This document shows, in pieces, positions 47,605 to 57,126 of a stretch of 64,000 nt of DNA (positions are counted from its first letter, which is position 1; each line of letters starts with the position of its first letter). A model generated the notes under the pieces. That model saw only the letters and a program-made list of their open reading frames with translations. It ran no database searches and was not told where the DNA came from. Both the position numbers and the translations under genes were made by a program. Origin of the DNA: Paenarthrobacter nitroguajacolicus (GTDB lineage Bacteria > Actinomycetota > Actinomycetes > Actinomycetales > Micrococcaceae); contig NZ_VNFK01000001.1 in the NCBI RefSeq assembly GCF_007786235.1, forward strand, positions 62,001 to 126,000, in the 5' to 3' direction.

Positions 47605-48960
47605 TTAGAGCTTGCCGAACTCTTCGCGGACCGGCTTGTAGGTGTTGTCATCCTGGTATTCGTAGATACCGATGTACGCCTCGGTGGGGTCACCAGCATC
47701 GGAGAACGTTACCGGACCGGACTGGCCGTCGTAGTCAATGTCCTTGCCCTCGCGGAGCAGGGTGACACAGGACGGGAAGTCAGTGCACTTCTCGCCGCCT
47801 TCAGAGACTTCCTTCAGCTTGGCTGCGATGTCCGTACCCTTGGTGCTCTTGGCGGCCTCAGAGGCCAGCGAGATCAGGTTGACGGCGTCGTAGGACTCGC
47901 CTGCGTAGCTGTAATCCTTCAGGGCGGGATCGATGGCGAGGAGCTTCTGCTTGAAGGCGTCCTTGGCGAACGTACCGGGAATGGTTCCCTGCGCGCCCTT
48001 CATGGTGCCTGCCTGGAAGTCCTTGCTGTAGTCCGAGGTGTTACCGTCAACCATGAACAACTGCGTGGGCTTGATGCCCTTGCCGGTGATCAGTGGCACG
48101 ATGCTCTTTGCCTGGTCGAAGGTGATCAATGCGATGGCGTCAGGCTTTGCTGCAAGGACCTTGTCCACCTGGCTGCTGAACTGAGAATCGCCCTCATTGA
48201 AGAGTTCTTCAGCAACAACCTTGCCACCGGCTGCCTCGAAGGCTTCCTTGACGTTCTTCTGGAGGCCGGTTCCGTAGGCATCGTTCAGGACGATCATGCC
48301 GACGGTCTGGGCACCACAGGTGGCCATGTAGTTACCGAGGACCTTGCCCTGCAGGACGTCGGACGGCGCAGTACGCCAGTAGAGGCCCTTGTCGTCCCAC
48401 GTGGTGAAGTCAGGCGAGGTGTTTGCGGGCGAGAAGTGGATAACGCCAGCGCCGGTGATCTGGTTGATGACCGTCTTGGAAACACCGGAGGAAGCTGCAC
48501 CAATAACTGCGCTCACGCCTTGGCCAAGGAGTGCCGTGGTGGACTGGGTGGCGATGTCCGTCTTGGTGTCGCCGGAGTCGCGGTGGACTACAGAGACAGG
48601 GGCGCCCAGGACGCCACCAGCATCGTTGACTTCCTTGATGCCGAGGTTGACGCCGGCGATTTCAGGTGGGCCGAGGAACGCCAGCGACCCCGTTGTCGGC
48701 AGGAGCGATCCAAGCTTAAGCGGCGTAGCCGTGGTAGTGGTCGAGGGAGGTACAGGTCCCGTGTTGGTGGCAGCCTGGCTGTTGCCGGCCCCCGCCCCGC
48801 CGCTCGGTGCCGGGCAGGAAATGCCTGCCGCGGCGGCGGATGAAGACCCAGTCTGGGTAGGCGTCGAAGACCCACCACAAGCTGTGGCCAAGAGAGCGAC
48901 CCCAATGCCAAGCGCTGTTAGCTTGGCGGCTCGGGGCGCCGCTGGGGAAAGATCAAACAT
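47605..48960 (-). CDS. Branched-chain amino acid/amide ABC transporter substrate-binding lipoprotein
   Basis: A 451-residue secreted lipoprotein with a signal peptide and lipidation cysteine at Cys28 (LLATACGG). A Ser/Thr/Gly/Pro linker precedes a Peripla_BP_6 (LivJ-like) domain from about 78 (KLGSLLPTTGSLAFLGPPE, NDAGGVLGAPVSVVHRDSGD, VIGAASSGVSKTVI). It surely serves the H-M-G-F importer encoded 1 kb away on the other strand. RBS GAGGAG upstream. A CRP-like dyad at 49060-49075 lies about 100 bp before the ATG, matching the one before livH. Confidence 0.92.
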   Translation of the reverse strand: MFDLSPAAPRAAKLTALGIGVALLATACGGSSTPTQTGSSSAAAAGISCPAPSGGAGAGNSQAATNTGPVPPSTTTTATPLKLGSLLPTTGSLAFLGPPEIAGVNLGIKEVNDAGGVLGAPVSVVHRDSGDTKTDIATQSTTALLGQGVSAVIGAASSGVSKTVINQITGAGVIHFSPANTSPDFTTWDDKGLYWRTAPSDVLQGKVLGNYMATCGAQTVGMIVLNDAYGTGLQKNVKEAFEAAGGKVVAEELFNEGDSQFSSQVDKVLAAKPDAIALITFDQAKSIVPLITGKGIKPTQLFMVDGNTSDYSKDFQAGTMKGAQGTIPGTFAKDAFKQKLLAIDPALKDYSYAGESYDAVNLISLASEAAKSTKGTDIAAKLKEVSEGGEKCTDFPSCVTLLREGKDIDYDGQSGPVTFSDAGDPTEAYIGIYEYQDDNTYKPVREEFGKL

Positions 48961-49059
48961 TCGTTGTCTCCTCGATCGAAAGGTGCGAACTGCCTTTGAT
49001 GCGATTACTCAGGTGTTCCTGATTAAGACTCAAACTAATGCAATTGATCGGCGAACATA

Positions 49060-49075
49060 AGTGATTCAGGTCACA
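49060..49075. promoter_or_regulatory. CRP/GlxR-like dyad upstream of the substrate-binding protein gene
   Basis: On the minus strand TGTGA-CCTGAA-TCACT, close to TGTGA-N6-TCACA and to the livH site (common form TGTGAYCTRARTCACY). Confidence 0.55.
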
Positions 49076-49148
49076 TCCCTATAACACTCGTTGCCTGTGG
49101 GGAATCTACGAGGTTGCTGGGAAAAGACAATGAAGGAGAGAACAGCCC

Positions 49149-49181
49149 GGCGGAAGGGAGAAAGAGCTCTCACCTTCCGCC
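49149..49181 (-). terminator. Hairpin after the tRNA gene
   Basis: GGCGGAAGG (49149-49157) pairs with CCTTCCGCC (49173-49181), and an inner GAG/CTC stem is possible. It starts just past the 3' end of the tRNA. Confidence 0.6.
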
Positions 49182-49183
49182 AG

Positions 49184-49257
49184 TGCCCCAGGTGGGACTC
49201 GAACCCACAACACGCGGATTTTAAGTCCGATGCCTCTGCCAATTGGGCTACTGGGGC
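49184..49257 (-). tRNA. tRNA with anticodon UAA (tRNA-Leu), short variable arm
   Basis: A 74-nt cloverleaf. The acceptor GCCCCAG pairs with CTGGGGC plus discriminator A. The D-arm is GCC(C)-AATTGGCAGA-GGC. The anticodon loop is CTTAAAA with anticodon TAA, and the stem is CGGA/TCCG with a U:C mismatch at its base. The T-arm is GTGGG-TTCGAGT-CCCAC. CCA is not encoded. The anticodon reads UUA (Leu), yet the variable region is only five bases (GTGTT), whereas tRNA-Leu is normally class II with a long arm. Confidence 0.85.
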
Positions 49258-49278
49258 GCCCGGACCATGGTATCCCAG

Positions 49279-50199
49279 CTATAGCCGGTTGAAGGGTTCG
49301 GCGTAGCGGAAGGTGCCGCGGACGCCGTCGGGCCACTCCGGCAGGGTCAGCAGCTGGAAGTGATCGCCCCACACCTCCTCCGGTGGTTGTACGCCCACAG
49401 TCGTGGCCGGCACATAACCGAAGCGCGGATAATAGAGCGGGCTGCCGAGGAGCGCGATCCCTGGCTCCCCCGCGGCGGTGGCACGGGCCGCCGTCTCACG
49501 CATCAGCGCCGAACCAACGCCACGCCGCTGGAAAGGCGGCAGCACGCCGATGGGGCCCAGCGCAATAAGCTCCAAGTCATCGATCCAGCCCCGGGTGCTG
49601 ATGGCGTGACCCACAATCTCGCCGCCCATTTCGGCCACGATGCTGAAGTCCGGAATGTACTCGCTGCACTCAAAGAGCTCCCGCAGCAGGCCCACCTCAA
49701 TCGGTGTGCCCTCAACCGGCTCCCCCGTCACCGGAGAGACAGAGAACGCCCGGGCCGTCAATTCCAGGATCTCGGGCCGGTCCTCCGGTCGCTCCGAACG
49801 CAGGACCACACCGCGCGCGAGGAGCCGCAACACCTCCACGGCCCGATCGGCGTCGGCGGAAGGCACCAGGAGGTGGTCGTGGTGGAAACCTGCCAGGACG
49901 TTGCAGCTGATTCCCGCGTGCGTCAAAGCGGCGCTGACTGCAGCCGTCAGTCCCACGGCTTCCAGTGCCGAGTGGACCTGCAGCGTAATCCAGGAAGCCA
50001 CGAAATCGTAGCTAAGGCCCAGCCTGTCGGCTTCGTCCCGGTGGAGGACAACTGTGAGGCCTTCCGCTTCGCGGACGGCAGCCTCTATTGCGCCCTCCAG
50101 CGGGCGGCCGTGCGGCCAGAGAGCGTAGACGTAAGCGCCTTCCCGGACTACAGGGTGCAGGGATTCCACGAGGGTCTTCAGGTCGGTTTCGCCGGACAT
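49279..50199 (-). CDS. Fusion of an ACT-type (DUF2241) domain with a GNAT acetyltransferase
   Basis: A 306-residue two-part protein. Residues 5-130 match the ACT_3/DUF2241 family (VREGAYVYALWPHGRP, LGLSYDFVASWITLQVHSALEAVGLTA, SCNVLAGFHHDHLLV), presumed amino-acid-sensing. Residues 135-306 form a GNAT domain with acetyl-CoA loop PPFQRRGVGSALM and YYPRFGYVPA, YhbS-like. The frame is continuous, so the fusion is real in this sequence. The ACT part may sense the ligand that controls acetylation; that is inference. It follows the tRNA gene on the same strand as read. Confidence 0.85.
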   Translation of the reverse strand: MSGETDLKTLVESLHPVVREGAYVYALWPHGRPLEGAIEAAVREAEGLTVVLHRDEADRLGLSYDFVASWITLQVHSALEAVGLTAAVSAALTHAGISCNVLAGFHHDHLLVPSADADRAVEVLRLLARGVVLRSERPEDRPEILELTARAFSVSPVTGEPVEGTPIEVGLLRELFECSEYIPDFSIVAEMGGEIVGHAISTRGWIDDLELIALGPIGVLPPFQRRGVGSALMRETAARATAAGEPGIALLGSPLYYPRFGYVPATTVGVQPPEEVWGDHFQLLTLPEWPDGVRGTFRYAEPFNRL

Positions 50200-50240
50200 G
50201 GAAACAGTCTAGGGGCGTGGGCAGCGCAACCGCTTAAACG

Positions 50241-50281
50241 CCGACGGCGGCCACTCCCCCTAAGGGAGCGACCGCCGTCGG
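50241..50281 (-). terminator. Terminator hairpin after the NDH-2 gene
   Basis: CCGACGGCGG (50241-50250) pairs with CCGCCGTCGG (50272-50281), with an inner CTCCC/GGGAG stem. Read on the minus strand it is followed by CGTTTAAG. Confidence 0.7.
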
Positions 50282-50288
50282 GCGGAAA

Positions 50289-51743
50289 CTACTTGGCGTC
50301 GGCCGTAACCGGCGTCTTGACTTCTTCCGCTACAGGCTTGGCTTCCACCGGCGCCGGAGCAGCGGCGGGCTTGGGGGCCGGCGTCGCTGCAGCCACGAAG
50401 GCACCCCGCGGGTTGTCGAGATCCATCAGCTGCGTGGTGTCGCGGCCTGCGAAGAAGGCCAGGATCCAGCCGAAGATCACGCGGAACTTGCGCTCAACCG
50501 TGGGCATGGCCATGCCGTGGTAACCACGGTGTGCCAGCCAGGCGAGGCCGCCCTTGAGGCCGATGCGGCCGAGCAGGTTGATGTTGGCAACACCCTTCCA
50601 CTCGCCGAAGCCGGCAACAGCACCGAGGTTCTTGTGCTTGTAGTCGTGCAGCGGCTTGTCCCAGCGGGAAGCCCACAGGTTCTTGGCGAGCTTCTTGGCC
50701 TGGCGCAGTGCGTGCTGGGCGTTGGGGACGCAGGTACCGTCCGGCAGACCCTTGCCCGTGAGGTCCGGAACAGCGGCGATGTCGCCGGCTGCCCAGGCGT
50801 TCTCCACGATGCCTTCGTCGCCTGCGATACGCAGGTCCGGGAGGACGCGAACGCGGCCACGCGGTTCCAACGGGAAGTCGGTGGAACGGATCATCGGGTT
50901 GGCCTGCACACCGGCAGCCCATACCAGGGTGTCGGCTTCAACTTCCTGGGCGGGAGTCTTGTCCGGGAGGTTGATCAGCTTGAGGTTGCCCTCGGCGCTG
51001 TCCAAGGAGGTGTTGAGGAGAACTTCAATGCCGCGGCTGCGGAGGTGCTCCACGACCCACTCGGCCTGCGAGGCCGTGACCTCGGGCATGATGCGGCCCA
51101 TGGCTTCGACCAGGATGAAGCGGACTTCTTCCTGGCGGATGCGCGGGTTGTTCCGCACGGCGGCGCGGGCAAGGTCTTCCATTTCGGTGAGGCACTCGAT
51201 GCCGGCAAAACCGCCGCCGACAACCACGAAGGTCAGTGCCTTGGCGCGCTCTGCGGGGTCCGTCATGGTGGAAGCGGCTTCGATGCGCTCCAGCACCTTG
51301 TTGCGCAGTGCAACGGCTTCCTCGATGGTCTTCAGGCCGATGCCCTTGTCCGCGAGGCCCTTGATGGGGAACGTACGGGTGATGGCACCTGCCGCAATGA
51401 CGACGTCGAAGTACGGGATTTCGAAGTTTTCGCCGCCATCGGACGGAGCGATGACCGCGGTCCGGTTGGCGTGGTCGATGCTGGTGACGCGGCCCTGGAT
51501 GAGCTCAGTCTGCTTGAGGTGCTGACGGTGGGAGACGACGGCGTGGCGTGCCTCGATGTTGCCACCAGCTACTTCCGGCAGGAAGGGCTGGTAAGTCATG
51601 TACGGCAGTGGATCAACGACGGTGACGATGCCGCCTGCGTTCGCGATCTTCTTCTGCAGTTTGAGTGCTACGTACAGGCCGACGTAGCCGCCGCCGACGA
51701 CGAGAACCCGGGGACGGTCAATGAGCTCTGGGGTGGTTGCCAT
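50289..51743 (-). CDS. ndh: Type II NADH:quinone oxidoreductase-like FAD/NAD(P) oxidoreductase
   Basis: A 484-residue peripheral membrane flavoprotein that passes electrons from NADH to menaquinone without pumping protons. FAD loop RVLVVGGGYVGLYVALKL at residue 12, TYQPFLPEVAGG, NAD loop FVVVGGGFAGIECLTEM near residue 170, and the C-terminal ENAWAAGDIAAVPDL are all present. The last 45 residues are an Ala/Pro/Lys-rich tail. TAGTCT lies six bases before the ATG. A thioredoxin-reductase-like alternative is excluded by the missing CxxC. Confidence 0.9.
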   Translation of the reverse strand: MATTPELIDRPRVLVVGGGYVGLYVALKLQKKIANAGGIVTVVDPLPYMTYQPFLPEVAGGNIEARHAVVSHRQHLKQTELIQGRVTSIDHANRTAVIAPSDGGENFEIPYFDVVIAAGAITRTFPIKGLADKGIGLKTIEEAVALRNKVLERIEAASTMTDPAERAKALTFVVVGGGFAGIECLTEMEDLARAAVRNNPRIRQEEVRFILVEAMGRIMPEVTASQAEWVVEHLRSRGIEVLLNTSLDSAEGNLKLINLPDKTPAQEVEADTLVWAAGVQANPMIRSTDFPLEPRGRVRVLPDLRIAGDEGIVENAWAAGDIAAVPDLTGKGLPDGTCVPNAQHALRQAKKLAKNLWASRWDKPLHDYKHKNLGAVAGFGEWKGVANINLLGRIGLKGGLAWLAHRGYHGMAMPTVERKFRVIFGWILAFFAGRDTTQLMDLDNPRGAFVAAATPAPKPAAAPAPVEAKPVAEEVKTPVTADAK

Positions 51744-51749
51744 GAGACC

Positions 51750-51755
51750 AGACTA
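51750..51755 (-). promoter_or_regulatory. Leaderless-type -10 box for ndh
   Basis: On the minus strand TAGTCT precedes the ATG at 51743 by six bases. Confidence 0.45.
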
Positions 51756-51781
51756 CAGTACTTTGTGAAAATCTTCACTAA

Positions 51782-53173
51782 CTACGTCTTGGCGGGCGGA
51801 TCAACCGTCTCCAGCACCCCGGTCTCCGCCTCATCCACTACCGGCCCCGGGGTCTTGGAGACCCTCCGCAACTGGATCGCCGCGCCGGTCACCAGCGCAA
51901 GAAACAGGCCTCCAAAACCAAGAACGACGGCGGCAGGCAGGGCATCGTCCATGGTGGCGGGCGTCTTTGCTGCAGGAACGGTCGGGTCCGCCAGGGTGGG
52001 CGCGGCGCTGGTGGGACTTGCGACCGGTGCCTGCGAAGGCTCGCTGAAGTCTCCCCGGCGATGAACCCGGATCCAGTCGGCGATGGAACCCAAGGGATTG
52101 CTGCTGGCAGCGGGCACGTCGTCTTTGAGCGCAGCCTCGGCGTTAAGGATGCCGTAGCCGTACAGCGGGTCCTTGCCCGGAGCGCCAGCGTCCTTGGCAG
52201 TGCTGACGATTCGGTTGATGACCTGGTTGGCACTCATCTCCGGCCATTTGGATCGGATGAGGGCTGCCACACCTGAAACGATGGGCGCAGCTCCAGATGT
52301 TCCTGCCCACTCGGCATAGCTTCCGCCGGGAATGCCGCCCACCAGCTTCTCTGCCGGTGCCGCCACCCCAATGCTGATGCCCTGGGACGAGGAGTCAACG
52401 CTGGCACGCCCTTCGCCGTCAAGGCCGGCTACCGTGAGGACACCGGGAATGGTGGCCGGGGCGCCCACCTGGATGTTGCCGCCCACACGGTTGCCCGCGG
52501 CGGCAACAATCACCACGTCCTTTTGCTCGGCATACAGGAACGCCGCGTCCCAACTCTGTGGCCAGTCCGGCGACGTACTGCCCAGCGAGATATTGATGAC
52601 CTTGGCACCGTTGTCCACTGCCCAGCGCACGGCATCGGGGATTTGTTCCTGATCGGTCTTGCCGCCCGGGTTCGGGGACCCCAGCCAGGTTGAAACGGCC
52701 AGGATCTCCGCTTCGGGCGCAACACCAACGATTCCGTCCGGTCCCCCGGCGGGAGGTGTGGTTGGCGGCGCGGGCGGTGGCGCCGAAGCCGACGGAGAGG
52801 CTGAGGCGGTGGGTGTGGTGTGTCCGCGGCCAGCCAGCATGGTGGCCACCAAGGTCCCGTGCTCGGTCTTGGCGCCGATGCTCTTCTGCCCGTTGGGAGC
52901 CCCCGCCCCGGAAACGTCGGTTCCGCCGACCACAACGCCCTTGAGGTCCGGGTGGTTTCCGTCAATGCCGCTGTCGATGATGGCGACCTTGACTCCAGCG
53001 CCCTTGGAAACCTGCCAGGCGTTGGTGACTCCTGAGTCCTTCAGCCAGAACTCTTTGTCACGCCACGCGTCCGCGTTGGCGGCAGGAGCCGTCAACAGCG
53101 CACCCGCCAGCGCCCCGCCGGCCAACGTGGTGGCCAGCGCGGCGGAGAGGGTGCGGCGGTGTCGCATCGTCAT
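51782..53173 (-). CDS. Secreted, membrane-anchored subtilisin-like protease (mycosin-like S8)
   Basis: A 463-residue protease with signal peptide (about 1-35), catalytic Asp67 in IIDSGIDGNHPDL, His105 in EHGTLVA, oxyanion Asn228 in AAGN and Ser293 in GTSGAAP, then one membrane helix near 415-437 with a short cytoplasmic tail. This layout matches mycosins of type VII secretion. A Pro/Ser/Thr-rich insertion (118-145) sits after the histidine. No other ESX gene is nearby, so another role is quite possible. ATG at 53173 has GGGGAG five bases upstream and overlaps the ppx stop by 4 bp. Confidence 0.88.
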   Translation of the reverse strand: MTMRHRRTLSAALATTLAGGALAGALLTAPAANADAWRDKEFWLKDSGVTNAWQVSKGAGVKVAIIDSGIDGNHPDLKGVVVGGTDVSGAGAPNGQKSIGAKTEHGTLVATMLAGRGHTTPTASASPSASAPPPAPPTTPPAGGPDGIVGVAPEAEILAVSTWLGSPNPGGKTDQEQIPDAVRWAVDNGAKVINISLGSTSPDWPQSWDAAFLYAEQKDVVIVAAAGNRVGGNIQVGAPATIPGVLTVAGLDGEGRASVDSSSQGISIGVAAPAEKLVGGIPGGSYAEWAGTSGAAPIVSGVAALIRSKWPEMSANQVINRIVSTAKDAGAPGKDPLYGYGILNAEAALKDDVPAASSNPLGSIADWIRVHRRGDFSEPSQAPVASPTSAAPTLADPTVPAAKTPATMDDALPAAVVLGFGGLFLALVTGAAIQLRRVSKTPGPVVDEAETGVLETVDPPAKT

Positions 53174-54126
53174 TCGGCTCCCCGGATACTCAGCGCGATG
53201 CCGTCCAGGATGTCGTGTTCGCTGGAGACTGCGGTGCTGATGGCCCCGTCGCTGACCACGGCCAGTCGTGCCAGGATCCGGCGCCATACCAAGGCTCCTG
53301 CGCCGATAACGTCCACCCGGCCCGGGTGCATGTAAGGAAGCGCAGCGCGTTCGTCCCGTGTCATTTCCAACAAGTTGGTGCAGGCGTCGCTGATGGTTTG
53401 GAGGTCCAGGGAGGCCGCATGGATCCGCTCCGGCTGGTATTCGCTCAGGCCCAGGGCGTGCGCCGTGATGGTGGTGATGGAACCAGCCACGCCAACAACG
53501 GCTGTGGCGCGGTCAAGCGGCACCGTCTGCGCCGCGAGATCCAGGGCGGCGTCGACGTCGGCCTCTGCAGCGGCGATTTGCGCGGCTGTGGGCGGATCGC
53601 TGCGAAGGTGACGTTCGGTGAGCCGGACGCAGCCAACGTCCACAGAGCGCGCAGCAATGACACCGTTGGAATCGCCCAGGACGAATTCTGTGCTGCCACC
53701 ACCGAGGTCCACCACCAGGATGGCGTCCTCCCCCGTGGCGGGCAGGACGCTGCTGGCGCCGGCAAAGGAAAGTGCGGCTTCCTCGTCACCGGAAATGACC
53801 TCGGGCTCCACCCCCAGCAAGTCCCGGATCCCATCCACGAAGACCTGGCGGTTGCTGGCATCCCGGGTGGCGGAGGTGGCAGCGAAACGTACCCGCTCGG
53901 CGCCGTGTTCCTTGATGAGCTCCGCATAGTCGCGCGTGGCTGCGAAGGTGCGCGCCAAGGCCTCAGGAGCAAGCTCACCGGTCGCGTCAACGCCTTGGCC
54001 GAGCCGCACCACGCGCATTTCACGCACCACGTCGGTCAACGGACCCGATGCTCCGTTGGGGGAAGCGTCGGCGATGAGGAGGCGAATGGAGTTGGTTCCG
54101 CAGTCAATGGCAGCCACGCGGCTCAT
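53170..54126 (-). CDS. ppx: Ppx/GppA family exopolyphosphatase
   Basis: A 318-residue actin-fold phosphatase that trims inorganic polyphosphate or pppGpp. The phosphate loop VAAIDCGTNSIRLLI, GDEEAALSFAGA and the second loop VVDLGGGSTEFVLG are diagnostic. It is of the short actinobacterial kind without the HD domain. It is coupled by 4-bp overlaps to DUF501 before it and the subtilase after it, in the conserved eno-ftsB-DUF501-ppx order. Confidence 0.92.
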   Translation of the reverse strand: MSRVAAIDCGTNSIRLLIADASPNGASGPLTDVVREMRVVRLGQGVDATGELAPEALARTFAATRDYAELIKEHGAERVRFAATSATRDASNRQVFVDGIRDLLGVEPEVISGDEEAALSFAGASSVLPATGEDAILVVDLGGGSTEFVLGDSNGVIAARSVDVGCVRLTERHLRSDPPTAAQIAAAEADVDAALDLAAQTVPLDRATAVVGVAGSITTITAHALGLSEYQPERIHAASLDLQTISDACTNLLEMTRDERAALPYMHPGRVDVIGAGALVWRRILARLAVVSDGAISTAVSSEHDILDGIALSIRGAE

Positions 54127-54869
54127 GCGGTGCCTTCCTGTTCGCTTTGGGGTTCAGTCTTCGATTTCCGCACCGGTGCCGGACGGCCAACGATATCCGG
54201 GAGTCCTTGCGGGCCATGGCGGCTCAGGTCACGGGAAGGGGCCTCCCCGGCAGTGTCCCACGCACCGTCGCAGTAACAACGGTCCTTGGTCCACCACTCG
54301 GTGATGGCAGCCAGTGCCTCGTCGCCGAGCGGATTCACGCCCGGGCCTGCGGCCAACGAGTGCCCCACCAGGACATGCAGGCACTTCACACGGGTGGGCA
54401 TGCCGCCTGCGGAGATCCCATCGATTTCGGGAACGGCGCCGGTGCCTGAGCGCTCGGCGATTTGGTTGCGTGCCTGAAGGTAGGCCTCGTGGGCACTTTC
54501 GTAGGCACTGGCGAGCTCGGGGTCGGCGGTCAGGTGGTCGTTCATCCGGTTCATGAGCCCGCCGGCTTCCAACCGCGAGACAGCGGAGGTGATGACAGGG
54601 TGAGTCAGATAGAACGTTGTGGGAAACGGTGTTCCGTTGCTGAGCCGGGGCGCAGTGGCCGCGACCAGCGGATTACCGCATATGCACCGCGCGGGGATCT
54701 CCACCACATCACGGACCGGCCGGCCGAGTTGGCGGCTCAGGACCTCTAGATCATGTGCTGATGGCTGGCGGGATTCCTGCGGCACGGCTGCCGTGTTCTC
54801 TTCCACTTGCGCTGCCAACCTTCCTGCCCTTATTGCCGTGTCCCATGCGGACACGACGGCGGTGGGCAC
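54123..54869 (-). CDS. DUF501 domain-containing protein
   Basis: A 248-residue cytosolic protein of actinobacterial DUF501. The core is LGRPVRDVVEIPARCICGNPLVAATAPRL and PFPTTFYLTHP, with a later VKCLHVLVGHSLAAGPG and CYCDGAW; the paired cysteines suggest a metal site. Function unknown. GTG at 54869 lies five bases past the ftsB stop; a start at about residue 22 (V-E-E-N) is possible, since family similarity begins later. Confidence 0.85.
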   Translation of the reverse strand: MPTAVVSAWDTAIRAGRLAAQVEENTAAVPQESRQPSAHDLEVLSRQLGRPVRDVVEIPARCICGNPLVAATAPRLSNGTPFPTTFYLTHPVITSAVSRLEAGGLMNRMNDHLTADPELASAYESAHEAYLQARNQIAERSGTGAVPEIDGISAGGMPTRVKCLHVLVGHSLAAGPGVNPLGDEALAAITEWWTKDRCYCDGAWDTAGEAPSRDLSRHGPQGLPDIVGRPAPVRKSKTEPQSEQEGTA

Positions 54870-54874
54870 CGCGT

Positions 54875-55600
54875 CTAGTCAGTTGCCGATCGTCTGATTG
54901 ACTCCCAGAGAGCATCCACCCAGGGCAGATTCTCCGGGTTGGCCGACGATCCGGAGCCGGTGCGGCCACCCGGAGTGCCGGCGGCTTCTTCTCCCCCAAA
55001 CACCCAGTAACCCGTTTCACCCGGCATAACCATGTTAATGCGGTCGCGGGCCTGCTGTTTCACGTAGTTGGGGTCCTGCCACCGGGAGAGCTGTTTGTTG
55101 AGCTCCGTTTGCTCCGCTTTCTTGCCCGCGATTTCGGCTTCCAGCGCGGAGATTTCGGCGCGCTTTTCGAGGAAGATCTTCACCGTGGGAGCCAGCATGA
55201 TGGTGATGGCAATCATCACGACGGCCAGTGCCAGCATCCGTCCGGAGAAAGCCTTGGCCGGTACGGGATCAAGATCGCGTTCGTCCTTGGCGTCGGACCC
55301 AGGCTTATCCGAAGCCTTTTCCGCCGCCTTCACCGGCGGGGTCTTAGCTCCCACCGTCTTGCTGGTGGAAGTCTTGCTGCTGGAAGTCTTGCTGCTGCCG
55401 GCCCGCGCCGGGGCCGCAGTTGCCGGCGTCGAAGACTTCGCGGCAGTGCGGGTGGCGCCAAACTCGCCCTTGATGACGTCGGCGCCTTCACTGCCGGAAG
55501 CTGTACCGGCGGACCCCGCGCCGGCGCCCGACGGGCGGGATGCTGTGGACTTGCCGCCAAGGGCATCGGCCCTGGGTACCTTTGGACGACGGGTGGCCAT
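54875..55600 (-). CDS. ftsB: FtsB/DivIC-type septum formation initiator
   Basis: A 241-residue single-span division protein. The membrane helix is at about 121-139, then a coiled coil (about 142-175, EKRAEISALEAEIAGKKAEQ) and the extracytoplasmic motif DPNYVKQQARDRINMVMPGE with GYWVF. It would join FtsQ and FtsL at the septum. The cytoplasmic head is 120 residues of Ala/Ser/Lys/Thr low complexity including SSKTSSSKTSTSKT, much longer than in E. coli. ATG with AGGAG four bases upstream. It follows eno. Confidence 0.9.
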   Translation of the reverse strand: MATRRPKVPRADALGGKSTASRPSGAGAGSAGTASGSEGADVIKGEFGATRTAAKSSTPATAAPARAGSSKTSSSKTSTSKTVGAKTPPVKAAEKASDKPGSDAKDERDLDPVPAKAFSGRMLALAVVMIAITIMLAPTVKIFLEKRAEISALEAEIAGKKAEQTELNKQLSRWQDPNYVKQQARDRINMVMPGETGYWVFGGEEAAGTPGGRTGSGSSANPENLPWVDALWESIRRSATD

Positions 55601-55674
55601 GACACTCCTGTAATGCCCGGTGCTTGCCTGGCGGTTGCTGCGCTTGCTGTTCTGACCTGCCAGCGTTAAACAGA

Positions 55675-55710
55675 ACCGGTGGCTATGGTCTTTCCACCAT
55701 AGCCACCGGT
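55675..55710 (-). terminator. Terminator of eno
   Basis: A perfect 15-bp stem (55675-55689 with 55696-55710), 20 bp past the eno stop. Read on the minus strand the stem is followed by TTCTGTTTAA. Confidence 0.8.
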
Positions 55711-55729
55711 CAGCTGTTTTCGCGGAATG

Positions 55730-57094
<1,365 letters not shown>

Positions 57095-57126
57095 TCAGGT
57101 TACGGAACAGCTTCCAAAGACTCACG

